Positions 25,001-35,100 of a stretch of 64,000 bases of DNA are shown here, one piece after another. This stretch comes from Lineus longissimus (lineage: Eukaryota > Nemertea > Pilidiophora > Heteronemertea > Lineidae), in NCBI RefSeq assembly GCF_910592395.1, contig NC_088326.1, positions 13,211,001-13,275,000 on the forward strand, in the 5' to 3' direction. Within the stretch, counting starts at the first letter, position 1. Each line of letters begins with the position of its first letter. A program made the translations under genes and the position numbers. The notes beneath the pieces were generated by a model. It saw only the letters and a program-made list of their open reading frames with translations, was not told where the DNA came from and searched no databases.

Positions 25001-27463
25001 GTACACTGCCATGTCCGGCAACTACCCAGACATCCACCAGATGGCGTACTTGGCCGCGTCCCTCTGCTGCGTCGGTGCGCTCACCGGCTTATCATCCCAG
25101 AAGACAAGTCGCGTTGGTAACGCCCTGGGTATCATTGGTGTGTCGTCTGGTGTCGCTGCGACGCTCGGTCTTCTGAAACCAAGTCCAGAACTCATGATGC
25201 AGATGGGAGGAACCATGGGCCTTGGTAGGTATATCTTGTTGATACTTAGTTCAAGTTTTTGCACCTCTGTTTAATATTCGTTTGATCTGACTTGCACACC
25301 AATACATTCTGTCGACTGTTGCAAAATCTATGATAAAGTAATACCAATTTCCTCCCACAGGTGGCATGATTGGTCTCATTGGTGCCAAGAAGATAGAAGT
25401 GACCGATCTTCCCCAGATGGTCGCTCTCTTCCACAGCTTGGTTGGTATCGCAGCCGTCCTGACTTGTTTCGCTAACTACATGATTGAGCAGCCTCATTTC
25501 GCGACGGATCCTGCCGCTGGCGTCATTAAGACTGCGTTGTTCCTTGGGACGTACATTGGGGGCGTTACTTTCACAGGATCATTGGTTGCCTTTGGCAAAC
25601 TGCAGGGTGAGTTGTCTGTACTTTATTGTCATTTGACCCTATGTTACTCTAACTTCTTGTAATTCCTAGCGGTGTATATTCCTCTGTGTGACACTACTCT
25701 TACTTGAACCTAATGACCAGATGAACACAGCGTTATTTAACTGGAAGACTCAAGATGCCTAAGTGGTCCTAAAATGATGACAAAATAGTACATATCCATT
25801 TTGCAGGCATGTTGAACTCTGCCCCCCTCTTGCTCCCCGGACGCCATGCATTGAACCTTGGCATGATGTTGGGAAACGTTGGCGCCATGGGTTGGTACTT
25901 GGCAAGCAGTGATCCTTTTGTTGGCATGGCGATGCTTGGAACGACCGCTGGTTTGTCGGGCATTATGGGAGTTACCTTGACGGCTGCTATTGGAGGTATG
26001 TTCAGCTTTAAGTTTATTTAAAACAAGTAGAAATGACCTGTCTTGGGCTTGGTCGAGGAAGGCTCTGAAAGCTCCCAGTTTGTGATCACAAAATGGTTGT
26101 TCTAGATTCTGGCAAAAAGGCCCACCTGAGCTTAGATATAGGACAGGCTTTTACGATCACATTTTGCACAAGCACTCTTTCTGTCCAAGATTACATATTC
26201 ATGATTACCTGTCATCTCAAAACGATGTCGTTGTTATCTACAGCGATGAGGCAATCACATTGCGCAAAGAGTCTTAAGTGAGTTGATGAGATCCTTCCAC
26301 CCATTCATCAAATGTCTCCATTCCCTTCCCTCCACAGGTGCCGACATGCCAGTGGTCATCACCGTCCTCAACTCTTACTCCGGCTGGGCGCTGTGTGCTG
26401 AAGGTTTCATGATGAACAACAACCTCATGACCGTCGTTGGAGCCATGATTGGCTCCTCAGGAGCTATCCTGTCTTACATCATGTGTGTGGCCATGAACCG
26501 CTCCCTCCCCAATGTCATCCTGGGAGGTTTTGGTACGACATCCACCGCCGGCGGAAAACCGATGGAGATCACTGGCACCCACACCGAGGCCAACGTCGAT
26601 GAAGTCACCGATATGGTCATCAACTCTAAAAACATCATCATCACCCCCGGATACGGCTTGTGTGTTGCCAAGGCGCAGTATCCAATTGCTGAACTGATCG
26701 CTGAGTTGAGGAAACACGGCAAGAACTGCCGGTTCGGTATTCACCCAGTTGCAGGTAAGGCCAGTTATTGAATTTTATGAAACCGCACGTTTCTTATCAT
26801 TTTGATGTTTTCATGACCCTCACTCTCCGTGTGATGGTCAGAAATCCTTGGAAAGTTTTTTGTCTGACCTTGCTCAAAGCCATTGACCAGGCTAAACATG
26901 GCAGCAGTGGCTTTCATATCACCTGGGAACTAAAGCTGAGCTTTTCCTATAACTTTTTCAGGACGCATGCCTGGACAGCTGAACGTGCTCTTGGCCGAGG
27001 CCGGCGTCCCATACGACGTTGTCTTGGAGATGGATGAGATCAACGACGACTTCCCTGACACTGATCTTGTCCTCGTCATCGGAGCGAACGATACGGTCAA
27101 CTCCGCTGCTGAGGATGACCCCAACTCGATCATCGCTGGTATGCCGGTCTTGCGTGTGTGGTTGGCCAAACAGGTGAGAAATGAGAGTTTTGTGACAACG
27201 AATGTTGACCCAGGTTTTGGGTAATGTTGTGAGGTTGATGGAACAGTTTAATGTATAACATCATATTGAAGTTTGTATGCACATTTCTTTCAATCGTGAC
27301 ATTTTTATTCCAGGTTGTTGTTGTCAAGAGGACGCTTGGAGTAGGATATGCCGCCGTAGACAATCCTATCTTCTTCAAGGAGAACACCTCCATGTTGCTA
27401 GGAGACGCCAAGAAGGTGACAGACGGACTTCTCAACAAAGTCAAGGAGCACTATGACAGTTAA
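22012..27463 (+). CDS. NNT: NAD(P) transhydrogenase, mitochondrial (1069 aa)
   Basis: Exons: 22012-22633, 22772-22959, 23131-23286, 23541-23745, 23963-24030, 24231-24396, 24511-24813, 24937-25224, 25361-25606, 25807-25995, 26338-26754, 26962-27173, 27314-27463; 1069 aa (human 1086). This inner-membrane enzyme uses the proton gradient to pass hydride from NADH to NADP+. The order is a mitochondrial leader, then NAD-binding domain I (GVPKE start, RQPSPEEV loop, Rossmann [16 protein letters not shown]). A Pro-rich linker (24231-24310) follows, then the membrane domain ([43 protein letters not shown]). The last part is NADP-binding domain III ([39 protein letters not shown]). A leader exon precedes at about 21598. 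AATAAA lies at 28719. It is divergent to IDH2, which also makes matrix NADPH. Confidence 0.98.
24114..24200. mobile_element. short decayed pogo-like MITE
   Basis: TAGAGTGGAACCTGTC at the left and GGATCTACTG at the right are decayed ends of the CAGTGGAACC family. The inner TCCTTAATAGAGAGG is retained. It lies in the NNT intron just upstream of exon 24231. Confidence 0.6.
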
Positions 27464-28718
27464 TTAAACAGGAGAATAGGTTCAATTATTTATAGATTTT
27501 TCAATATCAAAGGGTGAACTGTGTTTGGAATGACGTGAATTCCTGGCCTTGGATCAAGGATCCACATTTCAAGGTTATGGGACCGACTGTCGCCAATCAA
27601 TGATTACATTCTCATGCTTTGGACAAGTGTTAAGATTGTGTTTGCAAATAAGTCTAGGTTACAAAAATAACCAATGTGATTGAGGTTTGTTACTAAAATA
27701 GATCATGTGTCAACTAAGAGTGCAGTATTTATCCTAGAAAAGAGTGTTGTATTTTTCACAGTGTTTAAATAGAATTTTGTGTGCTAGTGAGTTACTTGGA
27801 CACGAAAAACTTCCATGCCAAATTATGCAGCAAACTTGGTGCTGATAGTATTAATTTGTAAGAAATTTGAATGCCAAGAAAGTGTATCCAATGATTTGAA
27901 AAAAGTGATGTGCTATTACTATCTATTTGTCTAACTGGAATAGCATCCATCCCAAGATTGTTTATGTATTTGACAGAAATTGATATTGATTTTATGTCCC
28001 TGCACCGGTAAATTGTGAAGGTTTAGTTCTAGTGCAAATTTCTAGTTCAAATTTATGCAAGAAGAAGATAGTGCAATGATTTTGCATAATATTATGTCTG
28101 CATATCTGAGGCCAGTAGCTCAATCGGCTTTAGCAGAAACGTTGGGACTAGGTTTTTACACCACTATTGTAAATGAAATTTGCTGATCAACTAACGCTGG
28201 CATTTGTCTCTTACGCTGATTGAGTAACTAGCCCCGATAACTCAAATCTTGCCCTGGAATTCCAGCTCTTTTGACTTCAGCCTGACATATATGAACTGTG
28301 AAAAAGACTGGTCTATTTCTTCCCCTCTCTTCCATTGATAAACATGTACGTGTAACCTCCATGTCGCCTTCAAAAAAGTTTTATTTGACATATCGAGGGA
28401 TTTCTAATCAAAATTGGCTGTGGAGTTGATTCTGCTCAAAATTATAAAACGTGATACATGTCAGATGAGTGTTTTTATAGAAATGTAAAAATATCTGCTG
28501 AGTTTTTCAGCCTCTTTGTATAAAAATGAAAAATGTACCATACCTGATTATCACTGTACAAAGAAAAAAACCAGTTTGGAAGTCTAATAGGTATTGCAGT
28601 TAGCCCAAAATACATGCGATGCAATTCAAATCCCTCTCCATTCATAGTTATAATGCACATCCATTAACATAGTGGTTTTTGTGTGAACTAATGTGCTAAA
28701 TGATCATGTCATCACTGT

Positions 28719-28724
28719 AATAAA
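28719..28724 (+). terminator. NNT polyadenylation signal
   Basis: AATAAA 1.26 kb after the NNT stop, followed within 40 bases by GT-rich sequence (TTGTTTTATTTTGTTCGTGT). The region 27464-28718 is read as 3'UTR and contains no other gene that I can see. Confidence 0.65.
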
Positions 28725-28965
28725 GTGTTTTCTTCTAACTCTAGTCGTCATTGTTTTATTTTGTTCGTGTAGGAGGCAATCGGTTGTATCGATCCTCAAA
28801 CTACACAATCCCAGACCTCTTATGTGTATATAAGAAACTGTCTCAAGGCCTGCTAAGGGAGGATGTGTATTAATATAACTAATTTCAGGGGGGGGGGGAC
28901 TTGTTTGATATGGAGTTCTCTGTATTGGATCTCCAGCTGAAAGCTGAAGGGAGGTGGTGTTTGAT

Positions 28966-29201
28966 TTTGGGATGGTGAACAGAGCTGGGAGAAAATGCGA
29001 CGCTTATGAGTTATTTAAAGAAATAAAATGCCCGATTTAACATCCTGCAGAATCAGGGGAATCGGGCGTTCCAGTGATATACGACACAAATGGGTTGTCT
29101 TCATGCATTCACTTTGGAAACGCATTTTAAAATAGATGTTACGTTCTGTTAATGGGGTACGTCATCATCGCGTACATTTGGGAAAAACTCCCTAACGAGA
29201 C
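28966..29201 (+). repeat. Promoter-proximal module, copy A (upstream of USPL1)
   Basis: These 236 bases match 48383-48160 on the other strand at over 90% identity. A 12-base insertion near 29033 is the main difference. The match starts at TTTGGGATGGTGAACAG and ends at CTCCCTAACGAGAC. A CRE-type half-site (CGTCA, 29160-29164) and ACTTTGGAAACGC are shared. It sits about 90 bases before the probable USPL1 leader exon. It has no ORF and no terminal inverted repeat. Confidence 0.9.
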
Positions 29202-29289
29202 GTTTGGAGCGAAACGACTGGGGGCGAAAAGGGCAGGGAGCGAAACTACCGGATACCGAAATCGATCCCACAATCCACCTGGGAACGTT

Positions 29290-29406
29290 CGCGCGACGAG
29301 CAAGATGGCCGCCTGATCGAAAAATTTGAGAAAATGTCACCAAAATATTCGCCGTGTCAGCCTTTGCTATGGCCCGATTTGGTGTCTCCGCTTATGTGCT
29401 GGAAAC
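29290..29406 (+). promoter_or_regulatory. Probable USPL1 promoter edge and 5'UTR exon
   Basis: GC-rich sequence with CAAGATGGCCGCC (29300-29312), a YY1-like start-site element, followed by GGAAAC then GTAGGT, a usable donor after 29406. Joining it to the acceptor at 32139 gives a non-coding leader before ATG 32152. The first ATG here runs straight into TGA, and the next (29333) does not link in frame. This is inferred from position and motifs only. Confidence 0.4.
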
Positions 29407-32139
29407 GTAGGTATCCATAGATTCCGTTGGTATGGTATGTTGTATAGAAATGCGCATGATATAACCATGAAGACCCTTCAAAATACCGAAAATCTCCGGT
29501 GTGAAAAAAGTTTTAATGCACGTCACATGTGTTCTTTGTGTGCAAAATGTACATGTATTGAATGTACATTGCATATCAAGAGATTAGTAGAGTAAAGCCG
29601 CCTCAATTTCGTTAGGCTCATCCAGATTTCTGATGGCAATGGGAGTGAATGTGCGTACACAAAAACTGTGAGTTTTTAACTGCTTTGTAGATGTCGATCA
29701 ACTCGATGTCGATGAATCAAATGACAAATGCCCACTCGAGGAGTGTATTAATAAATACTGTAGTGTATAGGTTTCCCAGTTTAGGCCTAATTTGCATTTG
29801 TCTTCTCTTCTCGTATCAACAATCGTAACTACTCGGCTTAGTCCTGGAGTTGGTTTCCCTTTTTGGATGGTCAGTTTGCCCATCGACCAGCCCAATGGGG
29901 GGGAATGTGATAAATATCATCTGCAAATACTTTCCTGTCGGAAATTTTAATGTTGTTTTCACGTGGAACTGCCACAGTGCTTTTTCACTTCAACGACTTA
30001 CCGGTAAGCTGCAGTGATCGACGAATGAAAAATGGAGACTTCGAGGACTTTGAATTGATTGAATCAGCACCACGGTTAGCAGAAGTTCAATGACATTTCC
30101 AGACTTGTATCCAGTCCGCATGCCTATGACACCTGGGTTCCCTTCATACTTTTATATGTACATGCACAATGGGTCCTTGAAGGAGCTAGAACACTGTCTG
30201 AGCGTTGTCTTTTTCTTGCATTAGCCGTGTGAATAATCATGCATTGTATTGTATGTACATCTTCTCTTTACTAAGGCCTAGGAACTCTTCTATTCTAATT
30301 TCAGAGATTAATTAGAAGTAAGTTAAGTGAGGGCTGATCTAACAAGAGAGCCAGGATGCTACATCCGTCGTCTTGAAGTATGTCGTCTTTCTGTTCGTTC
30401 GTCCGTCGTGGGTCTCTACAGGGGTAAAATGAATTGAAAGAACTGTAATCACAAAGTAGAAATGTTTGGTCAAAAATCTTCAGGGTCAGCCGACAATAAA
30501 ATCTTCCTATTTTCTTGCCTAAAAGTGCATTCCGTTTACTTGTACTCAGTTCTTGTCTGCATTCAGACATATTTCAAAAACGAAAGTCTCAGTGTCCTTT
30601 GTCTACTCAGACAGCTGTCGACAACTTCAGTGCGTCGGCCTGTGGGCTTTAAATGAAAAACTGGGTTGTGATTTCCTGGTGGGGCAACTCGGCTTGACCA
30701 CATGGACACCCATAGTGTAACAAAGTGATTTACAGAGCATCAACGCCAATACCGTGCATACTACAAGTTACTATGTCACGGCTAATGGCCTCAGTTTGTG
30801 AGATGTGGCAACTTTCCACCTCGTTTCGTTTCATTCGAGAAGAGGCTGTCCATGTTTCATTGGACATGTTGGAAAGTGCCCTCTCGAGTCTAAACTCAGA
30901 CAGACAGTAAATTGTCAAGTCTGATTACGAGGAATAACAGATTTCACTGGTGTCACTTGTTGCTTGTCCTAGTTTGATTCTTGGCGAGCTATTCGAAGAG
31001 TGCCCACTCTGTATTCCTCTTTATACCAACCCGGTGGGGGGGAGGGGATGTGCTCACTCTAAAGTCTGGTGAACAAGGGAGTCATGGGGCCTGTGTGAAA
31101 CGAGTCACTATATCAGACTTGAAAATGGTGTCTTTCTGAGAATCATAGAAGACATTCGTCATCTTGCTCTTCTTGCTTGCATCCATCCATCTATAGACTC
31201 GTTGAGTGTGAAGTTTGCAAACAGTCATCAGCTGAGAGTTACAACTCAGATCACATTTGCTTTGCTCGGTTGTTGAGTTGGAAAGCACCTCATAATCGGA
31301 GTAATGGTATGAACTCTGCTTTTGATGTGCATTTTTTGTGTTGGTGTGATTTCCAGTGGTATTGACTAGTGTACCAAACTGGAAAGAACTGCAATTCTGA
31401 TGTCTCTACAGGTAACAAATCCTTTTAATTCTTAGAAAGGTAAAGTATTATGCAATAAGTCATGGACTGATGTCTTGCTACAGGTTGACTTGACATTCAG
31501 TTTTAGACACTTCTAACTTGTGCAATCCCACTAGTAATGACACTTCCCAGCATGTACATTTACAATTACAAAAGTCCCAACATTCTAAAGAGTTTGATGA
31601 AATTATAATGTATTGCTCTAACTGTGGGTCACAGATTGGCCTACTGGCCTGCTTAGGGGCCTAATGATAACTTACTGCATGACATGTACTTGTATGCTCA
31701 TCAAAAAACTAAATAATCACAGCAAAAGTACTTGGTTATGCAAAGCTTACTCTAGCTTGAGATTAATTAGGCAGATTTGAGCCATGAAGCCAAAAATAAT
31801 GATAATCATGATCATGATGTCATTGACCCGTTAGTTTGAAAAATTCATGGCAACTTTATGGTTCATACTACTCTGAAGACTTTTAATCAGGTTGGCAGAG
31901 GTTGGAACAAAATGTCCAGATTTTGTACCAACGTTACACATGCGCATGAATCCTGCTTGGTTGAATTGGAACTTCATATGCATAACTGGATACAAAATCC
32001 ACATTTTATTCTCTGCATGAGGCTGATTCAAAGTTTTGAAAGGAGTCTTGCCCTCAGTTAGATAAAAACATACCTTGCCACAACTTACCTACACCCATCG
32101 TCACCTGGAATCTAATTGTCGTCTTCCATATCGTTTCAG
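29407..32139. other. Probable USPL1 5'UTR intron
   Basis: A 2.7-kb AT-rich stretch between the proposed leader donor (29407) and the acceptor CGTTTCAG ending at 32139. ORFs here are under 100 codons and unlike known families. I see no exon, RNA gene or clear repeat in it. Confidence 0.45.
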
Positions 32140-32151
32140 TTTGTCTCCAGC

Positions 32152-35100
32152 ATGTCGAACGGGAAAACTGGCCCTTTGTTATGCACCGTGTGTAAGAAGG
32201 CAGGAAAGAGAAGCAACCTACAAACATATCAAATCAACTTTGACGAGGCCATCATCTTGTGTGAGAATCGTGAGGTGAGTCAACTTTAACATGTCCCAAC
32301 TTCCTGATGAATGTCATGTGACTCTGCTTGGACAATTGTGTGGTAGCAGTGCAGATCAACGTATTACCGAGGTTTGCAAGGATCCTTTTGGAGCAGGGCG
32401 TAGCTCTCATTCTACGATGGATACGGATGGTAAACATGTACGGTTTGTTTCACGGGTTAGAACTGGAGGGGTCCGTAAGCGTGGTAAGGCCAGGACAAGT
32501 GAGAAGATGCCTAAACCTAAAGATCATTGTGCCAAACTGCGTGTAACAGGGATGGGAGGTAAAAGTATTCATTCCGTGTCTCGGGTTGGAGCTGGCGTTG
32601 TCCATGTGCGTGGTAAGGCTAGGACAAGTATCAAGACATCTGAAAGAAAAATTTGTGATCGTCCGAAAGATTGTGATACTCTGGTGAAAATAGATGACAA
32701 ATGTAAGCATTCTGTCATGCGACATGGATGTGGTATTGGCCGTAAGTATGGTAAGGCAAGGACACGGGTGAAGACGCTGAGAGAAAAGACACTGGGTGAG
32801 AGGAACTGCCCAATTTGTCAGCAAGCGGGATTACGTAGGAAATTGGTGAAGTATCAGATCAACTTTGATGAGGCTGTTGTCATGTGTCCGGAGCATAAGG
32901 TAGGTATTAGTGCTAATCTCTTCTGGAGATTTCTAGTGATGGGCAGGCCTCATCAAATTAGGTATTCCTGCCAGTCTGTTCTGGTGATTTCTGATGCTTT
33001 ATGGTTTCAGGTTTTTCGTTTCTGGTGAAGTGACCCTCTTGTCAGATTCTACAGATGGTACGGTCTGTCACCATGTTACTTCAATGGATAAAGCATACAA
33101 GAACTTGTTGTAGCTGCATCTTGCAATCATAGCATGTACCTGCGAAAAGAATCAGTGATATGTAATCAATATCAAAGTCTACAATTACCAGTTTTTCTTG
33201 CAGGCAGAAGATCTTTTGGTTGCACATTGCAGTGATTTTAATCGCCGCATCAGAAATCTCTGGTCAGCGAAGCTTCAGCGATGTTTCTAATGTTTTCCCT
33301 TTCTCATTCCAGTGCACCTACCCGATCGACTGTCAGACCCCCAAGGATATCATCGTCAAGAGGAAGTTTACCGACATCAAACTGCGACGTCAGAAGCGGC
33401 TGAGTGTACCGTGGGACAGCATGCCCAACTCACCCAAGTCGAACTCCAGTGTGGATTCGTTTCCTCTAGAAAGTGTCCGTAGTGTTCCGAGGATGCAGTC
33501 AGCAAGGAGTGCCGCAATGAATATACCGACTGATTCTGTGATTTCATCAGATACCGTTTCATCGTCAGGTCAACCTGTATCGGATGCGAGGACGCAAGGA
33601 CAGACAAATATTGTGACAGTTCCTCAAAATAGCACATTTTCTGGACAGCAAGTAGTTCATGTGCAGACGTCCACCGGAGCCATTCTTCAACTGAATCCAG
33701 AGACTGCAGGGCAAGTCCTATCTGGCGCTCCAACTTTACACAATGTTGCCACAAGCCAACCCGTCTCGAAAGCTTCAGCGTCGCAAATCTTGTTCCAAAA
33801 TATGAATCAAAGCACCGTTGGATCTGTCATGACGCAGGCTCAGCCGCAGTATGTTCCTATTCAACCGGGGAATCTTCCCCCTCCGACGATTTTATCGCAA
33901 GCAAGTAATGTACACATAGCTGCACAGCCACAGGCTTCTACCACGTCAGGAGGTATGTCTGTCGCCAAATTGCTTGCGCAATCGCAAGCTGTTGCGCTGT
34001 CCAGGAGTATGCCTTTGGTGTCCTCGGTCAATCAACTGCAGACTGTTTCACAATCGGGAAGTACATCTTTAGCGCCATCCGCAGCACAAGCACAAACTGT
34101 TGTCCAGTCTGGAAGTGTATCTGTTGCACAAGTGACTGTACAACCACAGAATGTTCTGCCGTCGGGAATCCTGTCGATACCTCTATCAGCGACGCAATCA
34201 CAAACTGTCTCACACTTCGGAAATGTTTCTAATGCGTCTTTGGCTGCGGAACCACAAACTGTTGATCTATTGACAAATACATCTGTAGCGCAGTTCGTCT
34301 CGCAACCACAAACTATTATCCAGTCGGGAAGTACATCTGTAGCGCAGTTGATCGCACAACCACAGATTATTATCCAGTCGGGAAGCACATCTTCAACACA
34401 GGTGGTTAAGCAACCAACTGTTCCAAACATTCCTCATAGTCCAGGAAGGGTGGCGTCTACAGCCACGCCAGAGCAACAATACAAACTAGCTATGCTTAAG
34501 AAGGCAATTCTAAAACATCAGCTGCTACAGCAGAGAGCTGCTTTGAGCCAAGCTGCCAATCAGCAGGGAGTAGTCGCAACACCACAGGGCGGACAGACTA
34601 TTGACCCAAATATTTTGAGTCAGCTTGAACAGTTGGGAAAAGGGGTGTCGGTCAGTCATGTTGCAAGTGCTGCTGTGCCCACCGATAGTGCTCCCACTTC
34701 GGATTTAAATATTGTTCAGCCGACATCAGTATCAATGCCACAAGATATCCAGTCGGTCGATCCTAATCTAATCGGAGATGTTGGTATTGAAATAACCGTC
34801 GCTGACGTTGCAAGTGTTGCTCTGCCCGCTGATGGTACGACCACTTCCAACGTGGAACTTGAATATGATTCAGGAGTACCATCGCAAAAGAGTTGTCTAT
34901 CGGTCGACCCAAATCCTGGTGACAGCGAAGGAGTGATTGTCAGTACTGTTGTGAGTGGCTCGGCTCGGCTCGCTACCTCTCCGTCGGAGTCCACATCAGT
35001 TACTGTGCCGCAAAGTGTCCAGTCTAATCTCCTGAACCAGCCTGGAGGTGACGGATTGAACATTGAGCAAGTCACTTGTCAGCCTGCACCTGCTAACAGT

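Noticed and set aside
28100-28240. Possible second tRNA-like SINE (TAGCTCAATCGG)
   Set aside because: Only an A-box-like word was seen. No B box at proper spacing and no clear second copy.
34028-34430. Long minus-strand ORFs across USPL1
   Set aside because: They are antisense shadows of the repeat-bearing exon; the plus strand carries the conserved protein.
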